Counted from the stretch's first letter, positions 41,744-50,671 are shown. The stretch is 64,000 nucleotides of DNA from Bacillus sp. Xin1 (GCF_013314535.1 NZ_JABUAE010000008.1:86475-150474), one strand, 5' to 3'. Notes: generated from the letters alone by a model not told the origin. Numbers and translations: made by a program.

Positions 41744-42438
41744 CAACTATTACAAATACATTTGGAAAATTAAAAGAAATTGACGATATTATCTCTTTGT
41801 TTCATGATGATATGGCGTTAATGTTTGGAGGATTTGGCGGAATTGGATCCCCTCCATCATTAATACAAGCGATTGTAGAAAAAGGAATTTCAAATTTACA
41901 TTTAATCGGAAATGATACAGGGTTTCCGGATGTAGGAATCGGTCGCCTTATAACGAAAGAACGAGTGAAATCATTAATTACTTCACATATTGGTTCAAAT
42001 CCAAATGCGGGCAGACAGTTAAATGAAGGTCGATTACAGATTGAGTTTTCACCACAGGGAACGCTGGCAGAAAGGATTCGTGCTGGTGGTGTTGGACTTG
42101 GTGGAGTTCTTGTCGATGTCGGTGTAGATACAATTGTGGAAGAAGGAAAACGAACAGTCGAGATGAACGGAAAAACATATTTAGTGGAAACGGCTTTAAC
42201 TGCAGAGGTATCGATTGTATACGCGAAAAAGGCAGATCCATTTGGGAATCTTGTGTTTGATAAAAGTGCTCGTAATATGAATCCACATGTTGCGATGGCT
42301 GGAGATATTACAATTGTTGAGGCAGAAGAGATTGTACCACTTGGAAGCTTAGATCCGGAGGAAATTGTTGTTCCAGGTGTTTTTGTAGATTATATCGTGC
42401 CGTCGGAAGGAGTGAATTGGACATGGGTATGGGAGTAG
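41740..42438 (+). CDS. yodS: CoA-transferase subunit A, YodS-like
   Basis: Alpha subunit of a 3-oxoacid/acetate-type CoA-transferase. The glycine-rich start MALMFGGFGGIGSPPSLI and ALTAEVSIVYAKKADPFGNL are family hallmarks. It overlaps yodT by four bases (ATGA), implying translational coupling. Subunit B follows with a 16-nt overlap. It probably activates the deaminated keto or amino acid made by YodT. Confidence 0.88.
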   Translation: MTTITNTFGKLKEIDDIISLFHDDMALMFGGFGGIGSPPSLIQAIVEKGISNLHLIGNDTGFPDVGIGRLITKERVKSLITSHIGSNPNAGRQLNEGRLQIEFSPQGTLAERIRAGGVGLGGVLVDVGVDTIVEEGKRTVEMNGKTYLVETALTAEVSIVYAKKADPFGNLVFDKSARNMNPHVAMAGDITIVEAEEIVPLGSLDPEEIVVPGVFVDYIVPSEGVNWTWVWE

Positions 42439-43085
42439 AAGTGAGAGATAAGATTGCAAGGCGGGCTGCGAAAGAGATTCAAAATGGAATGATTGTGAAT
42501 TTAGGAATTGGTATTCCTTCTCTTGTACCTAACCATTTGCCAGAGGATATACACGTTATGTTCCAGGCGGAAAACGGTATTGTTGGAATGGGACCAACGC
42601 CAAGTAAAGGAAGCGAAGATGAAAACTTGTGTAATGCGGCTGGATTGCCGACGTCACTCATTACAGGAGCAAGTTATTTTGATAGCTGTACAGCATTTGG
42701 AATGATTCGAAAAGGGTTGCTTGATGTAACGATACTTGGTTCACTGCAAGTAAGTGAAAAAGGTGATTTAGCAAATTGGATTGTTCCAGGAAAACGCGTT
42801 CCAGGTATTGGCGGAGCGATGGATTTAGCACAAAAAGCAAAGCGGGTTGTTGTTGTGATGAATCACGTTGATAAGTATGGAAATGCAAAAGTTGTTTCAG
42901 AATGTACACTTCCATTAACGTCGAAAAGATGCGTAGATTTAATTATTACAGATATGGCTGTAATGGAAGTTACTTCTGAAGGTTTAGTACTTCAAGAGTT
43001 AATGAGTCCTTATACAGTAGAGGATGTAAAACAAAATACGGAGGCATCTTTTCATGTGAGTTCTAATTTACTTGTGATTGAATGA
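42423..43085 (+). CDS. yodR: CoA-transferase subunit B, YodR-like
   Basis: Beta subunit, carrying the catalytic glutamate in MFQAENGIVGMGPTP. NLGIGIPSLVPNHLP and IVPGKRVPGIGGAMDLA are conserved. ATG 42423 has AGGAG about 10 nt upstream; TTG 42417 in the same frame is the alternative. The overlap with yodS supports a stoichiometric heteromer. 220 aa from the chosen start. Confidence 0.88.
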   Translation: MGMGVEVRDKIARRAAKEIQNGMIVNLGIGIPSLVPNHLPEDIHVMFQAENGIVGMGPTPSKGSEDENLCNAAGLPTSLITGASYFDSCTAFGMIRKGLLDVTILGSLQVSEKGDLANWIVPGKRVPGIGGAMDLAQKAKRVVVVMNHVDKYGNAKVVSECTLPLTSKRCVDLIITDMAVMEVTSEGLVLQELMSPYTVEDVKQNTEASFHVSSNLLVIE

Positions 43086-43101
43086 GAGGAGCTAACAAAT
43101 T

Positions 43102-44370
43102 ATGAAGCAATTAAAAAAACAAGTATGTGATTATATTGAAAGTCATGAAGGAGAAAGTGTAAAACTCTTAAAACGATTAATTCAAGAAAAAAGTGTATCT
43201 GGAGATGAGAGCGGCGCGCAAGCAATTGTCATTGAAAAATTACGTGAATTAGGTTTAGATCTCGATATTTGGGAGCCTTCTTTTACAAAAATGAAAGATC
43301 ATCCTTATTTTGTATCTCCAAGAACGAATTTTTCAGATAGCCCCAATATTGTTGCGACGTTAAAAGGAAGCGGCGATGGAAAATCAATGATTTTAAACGG
43401 ACACATTGATGTGGTACCAGAAGGTGACGTGAATCAGTGGGAACACCATCCATATAGTGGTGAAAAAATAGGGAATCGCATATACGGTCGTGGAACAACG
43501 GATATGAAGGGCGGAAATGTGGCTCTTATGTTAGCAATGGAAGCGATTATAGAGCTGGGTATTGAACTAAAAGGAGATATTTATTTTCAAAGTGTCATAG
43601 AAGAAGAGAGCGGTGGAGCAGGTACTTTAGCAGCAATTTTACGAGGCTATAAGGCAGATGGGGTTATTATTCCAGAACCTACAAATATGAAGTTCTTCCC
43701 AAAACAACAAGGTTCTATGTGGTTTCGCCTACATGTAAAAGGAAAGGCAGCACATGGTGGTACACGTTATGAAGGTGTAAGTGCGATTGAAAAAAGCATG
43801 TTTGTCGTTGAGCAGTTGAGACAGTTAGAACAGAAAAGAAATGAGCGAATTACAGATCCATTATATAAAGAAATTCCAATCCCTGTTCCAATCAATGTTG
43901 GGAAAATTGAAGGTGGTAGTTGGCCAAGCTCTGTACCAGATGCATTGATTTTAGAAGGAAGATGCGGAGTTGCACCGAATGAAACTATGGAGGCGGTAAA
44001 AGAAGAATTTGAAAGTTGGATAGGACAATTAAAAAATGTAGATCCATGGTTCGAAGAATATCCAGTAGAAGTACAATGGTTTGGAGCAAGATGGGTCCCA
44101 GGTGAATTGGATGAGGAGCATGAACTTATTACAACGCTTCAAGACAATTTTGTTCAAATTGAAGGAAGAAGTCCAATTATAGAAGCATCACCATGGGGGA
44201 CGGATGGTGGTTTGTTTACACAAATTGCAGAAATTCCAACTATTATATTCGGACCAGGGGAGACAAAGGTAGCCCACTATCCAAATGAATACATTGAAGT
44301 GGATAAAATGATTGCCGCAGCAAAAATTATTGCATGTACATTACTAGACTGGTGTGAGGTGAAAAAATGA
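43102..44370 (+). CDS. yodQ: M20 family deacetylase/peptidase, YodQ-like
   Basis: ArgE/DapE-type zinc amidohydrolase. Metal ligands appear in LNGHIDVVP and GRGTTDMKGGN, the catalytic glutamate pair in SVIEEESGGAGT, and the dimerisation lid in RLHVKGKAAHGGTRYEG. 422 aa. By context it may remove the acetyl group from N-acetyl-beta-lysine or a related compound. The start follows GAGAGGAGC; the stop overlaps ablB by four bases. Confidence 0.87.
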   Translation: MKQLKKQVCDYIESHEGESVKLLKRLIQEKSVSGDESGAQAIVIEKLRELGLDLDIWEPSFTKMKDHPYFVSPRTNFSDSPNIVATLKGSGDGKSMILNGHIDVVPEGDVNQWEHHPYSGEKIGNRIYGRGTTDMKGGNVALMLAMEAIIELGIELKGDIYFQSVIEEESGGAGTLAAILRGYKADGVIIPEPTNMKFFPKQQGSMWFRLHVKGKAAHGGTRYEGVSAIEKSMFVVEQLRQLEQKRNERITDPLYKEIPIPVPINVGKIEGGSWPSSVPDALILEGRCGVAPNETMEAVKEEFESWIGQLKNVDPWFEEYPVEVQWFGARWVPGELDEEHELITTLQDNFVQIEGRSPIIEASPWGTDGGLFTQIAEIPTIIFGPGETKVAHYPNEYIEVDKMIAAAKIIACTLLDWCEVKK

Positions 44371-45218
44371 AATATTATGAATTATTTAAAGAACAGACGA
44401 ACCACTATACTGTAGAAGGGGCGCTAGATTATTTTAATAAACGTATTCGGGTAGACCATTATACAGGAAATGTAGAAAGTCTTGTGCAAAAAATAGAAGA
44501 GTTAGCAGAGAAGCATTCTTTCACCAAATGTATTATAAAAGGAAAGGGAGAGCATGTTTCGACGTGGCTCTCTTTTGGCTTTTTATTAGAAGCGACGATA
44601 CCACATTATTTTCAAGGACATGATGCGTATTTTCTTGTGAAATACCGTGATGATGAAAGACGAAATAGTATTCAGTGGGTTGATGAGGATCGTATTATAG
44701 ATGGTGTGAGGGAAAAAGAGGTAAAGGAGAAACAAGTTCCTGAGAAATTTGTCTTGCGAAAAGCGACAGAGGAAGACGCAGAAGAATTGGCAAGTGTGTT
44801 TGGAAAAGTGTTTGAAATTTATCCGACTCCGTTAAATGAAGCAGACTATGTTGTTCAAACGATGAAAGAAGATACAATTTATTATGTGTATGAATTAGAC
44901 GGGCGTATTATTAGTACTGCTTCAGCAGAAATGAATGTAAAAGAGGGGAATGCGGAATTAACGAATTGTGCAACGTTACCTGAATATCGAAAACATGGAT
45001 TTATGAAAAGTTTACTTATTAAGTTAGAAGAAGAATTGCAAGAGAGAGCAATCTTTTGTTCTTACACAATTGCACGTTCGCTTTCATTTGGAATGAACGC
45101 AGCTTTTCATCAGCTAGGGTATACATATACAGGAAGGCTAGCGAATAATTGCTACATTTTTGATAAATTAGAAGATATGAATATATGGGTGAAAGATTTA
45201 TCTCGTATTAACGGGTAG
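44367..45218 (+). CDS. ablB: Putative beta-lysine N-acetyltransferase AblB (YodP)
   Basis: Second step of N-epsilon-acetyl-beta-lysine synthesis after AblA. The C-terminal GNAT domain (about residues 130-275) has AELTNCATLPEYRKHGFMKS as its acetyl-CoA loop and SFGMNAAFHQLGYTYTGRLA near the end. The N-terminal 120 residues are specific to AblB. The ATGA overlap couples it to yodQ. A hairpin follows the stop. Confidence 0.88.
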   Translation: MKYYELFKEQTNHYTVEGALDYFNKRIRVDHYTGNVESLVQKIEELAEKHSFTKCIIKGKGEHVSTWLSFGFLLEATIPHYFQGHDAYFLVKYRDDERRNSIQWVDEDRIIDGVREKEVKEKQVPEKFVLRKATEEDAEELASVFGKVFEIYPTPLNEADYVVQTMKEDTIYYVYELDGRIISTASAEMNVKEGNAELTNCATLPEYRKHGFMKSLLIKLEEELQERAIFCSYTIARSLSFGMNAAFHQLGYTYTGRLANNCYIFDKLEDMNIWVKDLSRING

Positions 45219-45243
45219 TAAGAACCTCGCTTGCTAGGAGAAT

Positions 45244-45277
45244 CATCAGTGGAGGATAGAAAAATCCTTCACTGATG
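45244..45277 (+). repeat. Hairpin after ablB, related to the palindrome at 4867
   Basis: Arms CATCAGTGGAGGAT / ATCCTTCACTGATG (one G.T pair) with a 6-nt loop. It may act as a weak terminator or processing site of the yod operon; the core TCAGTGG is shared with the hairpin at 4867-4900. Confidence 0.5.
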
Positions 45278-45361
45278 TGTATTTTATTATATCACTTGTA
45301 AATGAGAAATAAATAATATGAAATAAATAAAAAGTAGAACGGAATCGTAATGCTTATAATC

Positions 45362-45400
45362 GCACACAGGTGTGCTGAAAATTCGGCATATAATTTGCTG
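45362..45400 (+). promoter_or_regulatory. Palindrome and sigma-54 promoter before the activator gene
   Basis: GCACAC-AG-GTGTGC (45362-45375) is followed by CGGCAT-N5-TTGCT with GG at 45385-45386 and GC at 45397-45398, the exact 12-bp -24/-12 spacing of sigma-54 promoters. A start near 45409 would place the GAGGGGGG ribosome site at the 5' end of the message. Confidence 0.6.
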
Positions 45401-45426
45401 GATTTTTGGCAAGAGGGGGGATGACA

Positions 45427-46812
45427 ATGCTAGCAGTTTCGACACAAGAAGTCATTGAGGCGATTTTGGGCAGTATTGATGAAGCTATTCATGCGGTGGA
45501 TGAAAATGGTATTACAATTTTTTATAATACTGTTGCTGCAAAACATGATGGTTCAAAGATTGAGAATGTATTAGGAAAGCATTTATTAGAAGCATTCCCA
45601 TCCTTATCAAGGGAAACGAGTACACTTATGAAAGTTTTAGATACGAAAAAGCCGATTTTGCATCAAGTACAGCGGTATCAAAATTTAAACGGTGAAGATG
45701 TCTGTACTGTAAATACTACATTACCTATCTTTATAGAAGATAAAATTGCAGGTGCTGTTGAAATTGCAAAAGATTACTCGACAATTCAAAAGTTAACTGA
45801 TACCATTGTTGATTTACAATCGAAAATGAAACGTTCTTCTAGGAAAAAGGTAACAAAAAAGCACGTTGCCTTTAATACAATTGTGACAGAAGATTCTCGC
45901 TTTAAACAAACGAAAGATTTGGCACAAAAGGTGGCACCAACAGATGCCAATGTTTTAATTTACGGGGAGACAGGGACTGGAAAAGAATTATTCGTACAAG
46001 CGATTCATGAGGCTTCAAAACGGAAAAATAAACCGTTTATTGCTCAAAACTGTGCAGCTCTTCCAGAATCTCTTTTAGAGAGTTTATTATTTGGCACAAC
46101 AAAAGGTAGTTATACAGGTGCTATTGAACGTGCGGGGTTATTTGAACTTGCAGATGGAGGGACATTATTTTTAGATGAATTAAATTCGATGCCCCTTGAT
46201 CTGCAGGCAAAAATGCTTCGGGCATTAGAAGATGGAGTGATTCGTCGTATAGGGGATAATAAGACGAGAAAAGTTGATGTTCGCGTCATTACGGCGATGA
46301 ATCAGCCTCCAGAGATATGTTTACGTGAAAATAAAATTCGAACGGATTTATATTATCGCTTAAATGTATTTTCGCTATATATTCCACCGCTTCGTGAACG
46401 AAAAGAAGACGTATTATTGTTAGCGTCGTATTTTTTAAACGATTATAATAAAGAATATAAAAAAGATGTACTTCATATTGAGAATGAGACGAAAGAAAGA
46501 TTACTAGCATACCATTGGCCTGGAAATGTAAGAGAGTTAAAACATACTATGGAACACGCTGTAATTATTGCTGAAGGAAGCTCCTTAACGGTTAGTTGTT
46601 TACCACGAACATTTCGAAAAGAGGTAGATTCAAAGAATAAGAAGAAAAGCATCCTCCCTTTACGTGAGGCACTTTATCAAACAGAAAAAGAATTAATTGA
46701 TCAAGCACTAACAGAAACAGATGGGAATATTTTGCAAGCTGCTAAATTGCTAGGTATTCCAAGGCAAACATTGCAGTATAAATTAAATAAGTATGACAAA
46801 ACCGCCGAATAA
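45427..46812 (+). CDS. PAS-domain sigma-54-dependent transcriptional activator
   Basis: 461 aa. An N-terminal PAS sensor (residues ~5-115, AVDENGITIFYNTVAAKHDG), the AAA+ sigma-54 domain with Walker A YGETGTGKELF, the sigma-54 contact loop as GSYTGAIE (usual GAFTGA), Walker B TLFLDELNSMPLDLQ, and a C-terminal Fis-type helix-turn-helix (NILQAAKLLGIPRQTLQYKL). It resembles RocR/BkdR-type activators. ATG 45427 is 6 nt after GAGGGGGG. Its place between ablB and ablA and the sigma-54 boxes suggest that it controls the lysine genes and itself. Confidence 0.9.
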   Translation: MLAVSTQEVIEAILGSIDEAIHAVDENGITIFYNTVAAKHDGSKIENVLGKHLLEAFPSLSRETSTLMKVLDTKKPILHQVQRYQNLNGEDVCTVNTTLPIFIEDKIAGAVEIAKDYSTIQKLTDTIVDLQSKMKRSSRKKVTKKHVAFNTIVTEDSRFKQTKDLAQKVAPTDANVLIYGETGTGKELFVQAIHEASKRKNKPFIAQNCAALPESLLESLLFGTTKGSYTGAIERAGLFELADGGTLFLDELNSMPLDLQAKMLRALEDGVIRRIGDNKTRKVDVRVITAMNQPPEICLRENKIRTDLYYRLNVFSLYIPPLRERKEDVLLLASYFLNDYNKEYKKDVLHIENETKERLLAYHWPGNVRELKHTMEHAVIIAEGSSLTVSCLPRTFRKEVDSKNKKKSILPLREALYQTEKELIDQALTETDGNILQAAKLLGIPRQTLQYKLNKYDKTAE

Positions 46813-46826
46813 TCGGCGGTTTTTGT
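46799..46826 (+). terminator. Terminator of the activator gene
   Basis: ACCGCCGA / TCGGCGGT hairpin with T-run, overlapping the stop. Confidence 0.85.
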
Positions 46827-46854
46827 GTGTTTGCACCAATAAAAGAGCGTTTAC

Positions 46855-46885
46855 ATAAACAGAAAGAAATGAATATTCTGTTTAT
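46855..46885. promoter_or_regulatory. Candidate upstream activating sequence for ablA
   Basis: Perfect 10-bp inverted repeat ATAAACAGAA / TTCTGTTTAT with an 11-bp spacer, centred about 115 bp upstream of the expected ablA transcription start, the usual distance for a sigma-54 activator site. Confidence 0.55.
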
Positions 46886-46968
46886 TATAAGCGCCATTTA
46901 AAATAAGAAAAAATCTTTTTCCTTATATAATAGGGTATCTTTAGCCATTTCTTATTGGGAATGAAAAG

Positions 46969-46986
46969 TTGGCATAATTATTGCTT
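46969..46986 (+). promoter_or_regulatory. Sigma-54 (-24/-12) promoter of ablA
   Basis: TTGGCATAATTATTGCTT: GG and GC dinucleotides 12 bp apart (46971 and 46983) in near-consensus TTGGCA-N6-TTGCT context. Confidence 0.8.
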
Positions 46987-47022
46987 ATATAAATGGTGAG
47001 CGTAAAAAAAGGGGGAATAGCA

Positions 47023-48441
47023 ATGTTACATGATGTATACAAACCAAATCGTCACTGGAAAGATATCGAATTATGGAAAGATGTTACAGAAGAGCAATGG
47101 AATGATTGGGTTTGGCAATTAACGAATACGATCAAAACGTTAGATGATTTAAAGAAAGTAATCAATTTAACACCAGAAGAAGAAGAAGGTGTTAAAATTT
47201 CAACAAAAACGATTCCGTTAAATATTACACCGTACTATGCTTCTCTTATGAATCCTGATGATCCGCGCTGTCCGATTCGGATGCAATCAGTACCGATTTC
47301 GGAAGAATTATATAAAACAAAATATGATTTAGAAGATCCACTTCATGAAGATGAAGATTCACCAGTTCCAGGCTTAACACATCGCTACCCAGACCGTGTT
47401 TTATTTCTAGTAACAAATCAATGTTCTATGTATTGTCGTTATTGTACACGTCGTCGTTTTAGTGGACAAATTGGAATGGGTGTTCCGAAAAAACAACTAG
47501 ATGATGCAATTGCTTACATTAGTCAAACGCCACAAGTACGTGACGTTTTAATCTCTGGTGGTGACGGTCTTCTTATTAATGATAAAATTTTAGAATATGT
47601 ATTAAAGAACTTACGAGCAATTCCGCATGTGGAAATTATCCGTATCGGAACGAGAGCACCGGTTGTGTTTCCACAACGTATTACAGAAAATCTATGTAAT
47701 ATTATTAAAAAATATCACCCAGTATGGTTAAATACACATTTTAATACTTCTATTGAAATTACAGAAGAGTCAAAACTAGCGTGTGAAATGCTTGCAAATG
47801 CAGGTGTTCCAATAGGAAACCAAGCAGTTATTTTAGCTGGAATTAACGATAGTGTACCAATCATGAAAAAGCTAATGCATGATTTAGTAAAAATTCGCGT
47901 TCGTCCGTATTATATTTATCAATGTGATTTATCAGAAGGTATCGGTCACTTCCGCGCTCCAGTTTCCAAAGGGTTAGAAATTATTGAGGGGTTACGTGGG
48001 CATACTTCTGGTTATGCTGTTCCGACGTTCGTTGTTGATGCTCCAGGTGGAGGCGGGAAAATTGCCCTGCAGCCAAACTATTTAATTTCACAAAGCGCGG
48101 ATAAAGTTGTACTCCGTAACTTTGAAGGAGTTATTACAACATATCCAGAACCAGAAAATTATGTGCCAGGAAGAGCGGAAGGTTATTTCAAAGAAATTTA
48201 TCCAACATATGAAGAGAAACGTTCAGATATTGGTGTAGCTGGATTGATGAGTGATAAGAAATTCAATCTTGTCCCAGATGACTTGCAGCGCATGAATCGC
48301 CGTAAAGATTATGAAACAAATGACGAACATGCTTCATTAAAAGATAAACGTGATAAGCGTGACCAGTTAAAAGATAAAAAATATCAAGCACAAATGGCGA
48401 AATTAGAAGAAAATAAAAAAGCTGAGGGTGACGCAGTATGA
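47023..48441 (+). CDS. ablA: L-lysine 2,3-aminomutase AblA/KamA
   Basis: Radical-SAM, PLP-dependent conversion of L-lysine to L-beta-lysine. The cluster motif CX3CX2C is C134, C138, C141 in QCSMYCRYCTRRRF; ISGGDGL and the PLP-binding PNYLISQSADKVVLRNF segment are conserved. ATG 47023 follows GGGGGAATAGC; 472 aa matches B. subtilis KamA (471). The highly charged C-terminal tail (lysine/aspartate-rich) is typical of the Bacillus enzyme. It has its own sigma-54 promoter, and yokU overlaps by four bases. Confidence 0.93.
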   Translation: MLHDVYKPNRHWKDIELWKDVTEEQWNDWVWQLTNTIKTLDDLKKVINLTPEEEEGVKISTKTIPLNITPYYASLMNPDDPRCPIRMQSVPISEELYKTKYDLEDPLHEDEDSPVPGLTHRYPDRVLFLVTNQCSMYCRYCTRRRFSGQIGMGVPKKQLDDAIAYISQTPQVRDVLISGGDGLLINDKILEYVLKNLRAIPHVEIIRIGTRAPVVFPQRITENLCNIIKKYHPVWLNTHFNTSIEITEESKLACEMLANAGVPIGNQAVILAGINDSVPIMKKLMHDLVKIRVRPYYIYQCDLSEGIGHFRAPVSKGLEIIEGLRGHTSGYAVPTFVVDAPGGGGKIALQPNYLISQSADKVVLRNFEGVITTYPEPENYVPGRAEGYFKEIYPTYEEKRSDIGVAGLMSDKKFNLVPDDLQRMNRRKDYETNDEHASLKDKRDKRDQLKDKKYQAQMAKLEENKKAEGDAV

Positions 48442-48710
48442 ATTGTATGTGGTGTGACAGTACAGAAGCGAAAGAAAGTCTGAATACTGTATATTGGGAA
48501 TTGCCAGATGGTACAAAAGCCATTGAAATTCAAAAGACACCATGTATTTCTTGTTCATCATGTGGAATGGACTATCAGCCTGATCATGTTGTAAAAGAAA
48601 TAGAAGATCAATTGTTTTTAATTTATACAAAAGATTTACCGAAACAACTAACATATGAAGAACTAATGGAACGTCCACGCTTATTAAAGAGAAATTATTT
48701 TGACTTTTAA
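48438..48710 (+). CDS. yokU: YokU/YodN-family CxxC zinc-finger-like protein
   Basis: 90 aa with two CxxC pairs (NCMWCDST and CISCSSCGMDY), likely a small zinc ribbon. The ATGA overlap with ablA indicates co-translation. The same pairing with kamA occurs in B. subtilis; function unknown. Confidence 0.85.
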   Translation: MNCMWCDSTEAKESLNTVYWELPDGTKAIEIQKTPCISCSSCGMDYQPDHVVKEIEDQLFLIYTKDLPKQLTYEELMERPRLLKRNYFDF

Positions 48711-48714
48711 CCAG

Positions 48715-48740
48715 AAAACCAGCGATTATGCTGGTTTTTT
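48715..48740 (+). terminator. Terminator of ablA-yokU
   Basis: AAAACCAGC / GCTGGTTTT hairpin and T-run. Confidence 0.85.
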
Positions 48741-48790
48741 TCTTTTCTCCCTTGTATAATGTATCCAAGTTAGAAAGGTAGGGAATATGT

Positions 48791-49006
48791 TTGAAAAAGT
48801 CATTTTATCACTATATGATGAAGCACCGTGCGTCTTTAGTTAAAAATGAAGTATCTGATTTAGCTGAAGCTATGTATGATGATTTAAGTTTTCCGAAGCA
48901 ATCAGAAGATTACGATGAAATTAGCTCGTATTTAGAATTAAGTGGATTACTAGGCAGCATGACTATTTTTGATGAAGCTTGGGATTTATACATACAGGAA
49001 AGATAG
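48791..49006 (+). CDS. yozE: YozE family protein (UPF0346)
   Basis: 71 aa with the YozE_SAM-like pattern: KSFYHYMMKHRAS, AMYDDLSFPKQSEDYDEISS and MTIFDEAWDLY. TTG 48791 lies 7 nt after GGTAGGG; a nearby ATG at 48787 is out of frame. Function unknown; a SAM-like helical fold is known for the family. Confidence 0.88.
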   Translation: MKKSFYHYMMKHRASLVKNEVSDLAEAMYDDLSFPKQSEDYDEISSYLELSGLLGSMTIFDEAWDLYIQER

Positions 49007-49122
49007 TTAAGAATAAAAAACATAATGAAGAAATTCGTTTTATGTTCAGTGGGGCTCTTTGTTTGTATTAATTGAAAATTAGGAGTAGAGAACGCTCCGC
49101 CAAGAATAGTATGATGCATATA

Positions 49123-49178
49123 AAACATAATGAGTATATTACTTTAGATAAAGTAAAGTACTTATTATGTTTTTTTGT
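49123..49178 (+). terminator. Terminator-like hairpin
   Basis: AAACATAAT-G-AGTA / TACTTATTATGTTT arms, then T-run. Confidence 0.65.
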
Positions 49179-49405
49179 TTTTTATCATATTGATAAACTG
49201 TTATATCTCTGAATCCAGAAGGTATAATGCCATTTGTTAATGGCTAATGTCTACTGCATGATGCCGATCCATTAAATTGAAATATAGTTTAAATTACAGC
49301 ACGATGCGTAGCGTACGATACGAGATGCTAGACATGTATTCAGGAACGATAAACGGAAAGCTAGTATGTCTATTAAATTTTTCATGAAAAAATTTTTGAA
49401 TATAA

Positions 49406-49427
49406 GCTTATGTGATAAGCGTTTTTT
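49406..49427 (+). terminator. Short terminator-like hairpin
   Basis: GCTTAT / ATAAGC with a 3-nt loop and six T; about 55 bp before the next gene. Confidence 0.45.
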
Positions 49428-49481
49428 CATCGTTTGCATATACTGTTATCAAAATCACGACTTTAAAAAGGAGAGAGATAA

Positions 49482-50144
49482 ATGGCACGAAAAAAACAAC
49501 CTAAATATAATGTAGGAGACATAGTCGTGATTACGCTATATGGGACTGTTGGTAAAATCACAAATATGAAAATATTAGATGGTGTTTATGTATATGAAGT
49601 TAATAATCATGATGGATTTTATGTGGAACAAACACTTCAGCATGTCACGGAACAAGAAATGAAAAAAGGTGAAACAGAATGGATTGAACTGCGTTATCAT
49701 TTTACATTCGGTGACCTAGTGCAAGTTACGGGATATGATAAAGATGTTTTTCGTATCGTTGGGTTTCGCACAGAGGTGTGGCGGTATAAAAATGACGCTT
49801 GGGAAGATACGATATATGAATTATCGAGAATTACAGATGGTGAGTGGTTAGAGGCTGATGAATCAGATTTAACCTTGCTTGCGAATGCGCAAACTGCTAA
49901 TGCAATTTTGAAAAAACTAAAACAAGATAAAGCAGGGATGAATAAATTAGATTTAGGAAAATTGAAATCAATAAACAACTCCAAAAAGGTGAGTATTAAA
50001 ACAAGCCGACAAGAAATTATTGATGGATTATTAGACATTTATAATGACTATCAATTATTATATGAAACATTTCAAGATGAAGAATATAAAATTGTTATGG
50101 ATGTCGTCCATAATTATTTAGTTAAATTAACAGAGAAAAAATAG
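49482..50144 (+). CDS. Hypothetical cytosolic protein with SH3-like N-terminus
   Basis: 220 aa. The first 130 residues form two KOW/SH3-like beta units (YNVGDIVVITLYGTVGKITN and FGDLVQVTGYDKDVFRIVGF). The C-terminal third is helical and lysine-rich, ending EEYKIVMDVVHNYLVKL. No named family. The start follows AAGGAGAGAG. The neighbourhood (YozE, YozD, Spo0M) is the same as in related genomes, suggesting a conserved local gene. Confidence 0.7.
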   Translation: MARKKQPKYNVGDIVVITLYGTVGKITNMKILDGVYVYEVNNHDGFYVEQTLQHVTEQEMKKGETEWIELRYHFTFGDLVQVTGYDKDVFRIVGFRTEVWRYKNDAWEDTIYELSRITDGEWLEADESDLTLLANAQTANAILKKLKQDKAGMNKLDLGKLKSINNSKKVSIKTSRQEIIDGLLDIYNDYQLLYETFQDEEYKIVMDVVHNYLVKLTEKK

Positions 50145-50300
50145 CTAGAAAGTAAGCAGGAACTGAACAAAAATATAAGCTGTGTAAGGTATACCTACAA
50201 TTGTTAAAAAAATAATAAGCCCTTTAATGACAGAGTCTGCCCATTTATCTTCATGCATGAACTCTTCTTTTCTTTGCTCTACTTCATATTGGTATTCCAT
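50145..50300 (-). CDS. Small one-helix membrane protein
   Basis: 51 aa: a charged start (MEYQYEVEQRKEEFMHEDKW) followed by a hydrophobic helix (GLIIFLTIVGIPYTAYIFVQ). AAAGGGGG precedes the ATG. Its stop codon is directly next to the end of the convergent gene at 50144. Family unknown; coding status well supported by the ribosome site and helix pattern. Confidence 0.7.
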   Translation of the reverse strand: MEYQYEVEQRKEEFMHEDKWADSVIKGLIIFLTIVGIPYTAYIFVQFLLTF

Positions 50301-50460
50301 TTTTTATTTCCCCCTTTAAATAGCTTGTACTACATCGTATGCTGTGAGCTGAATTGATATGACAGACAAGTATGATATAGAAAAGAAAATCTATTTTTCT
50401 AATCTCGTATACATAATTTTGAAATTTCTTCATATAAACAGAAATAAAGGAGTGATGCTC

Positions 50461-50640
50461 ATGAAGGAAATTGAAGTCGTAATTGATACGGAAGAAATTG
50501 CGGAGTTTTTTTATGAGCAACTAATTGAGAGAGGGTATGTGCCAAAGCGAGAAGAGATTGAGGACCTCGCTGATATTACATTTGAGTATTTACTAGAAAA
50601 ATGCATGATTGATGAAGTGTTTGATGAAGATGAAGGATGA
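50461..50640 (+). CDS. yozD: YozD family protein
   Basis: 59 aa, acidic, closely matching B. subtilis YozD: EIEVVIDTEEIAEFFYEQL and ITFEYLLEKCMIDE. ATG 50461 lies 9 nt after AAAGGAGTG; an ATG two codons upstream is too close to that site. Function unknown. Confidence 0.85.
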   Translation: MKEIEVVIDTEEIAEFFYEQLIERGYVPKREEIEDLADITFEYLLEKCMIDEVFDEDEG

Positions 50641-50644
50641 AAGT

Positions 50645-50671
50645 AACGACGGGACCTACTCGTCGTTTTTT
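50645..50671 (+). terminator. Terminator of yozD
   Basis: AACGACG / CGTCGTT hairpin and T-run. Confidence 0.8.

Larger units (their letters stand above)
49007..49481. other. 475-bp gap with two hairpins, no gene
   Basis: A hairpin with T-run at 49123-49178 and a smaller one at 49406-49427. A 16-codon frame at 49034 looks like a signal-peptide start (MKKFVLCSVGLFVC) and may be a vestige. Nothing else is supportable. Confidence 0.4.
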
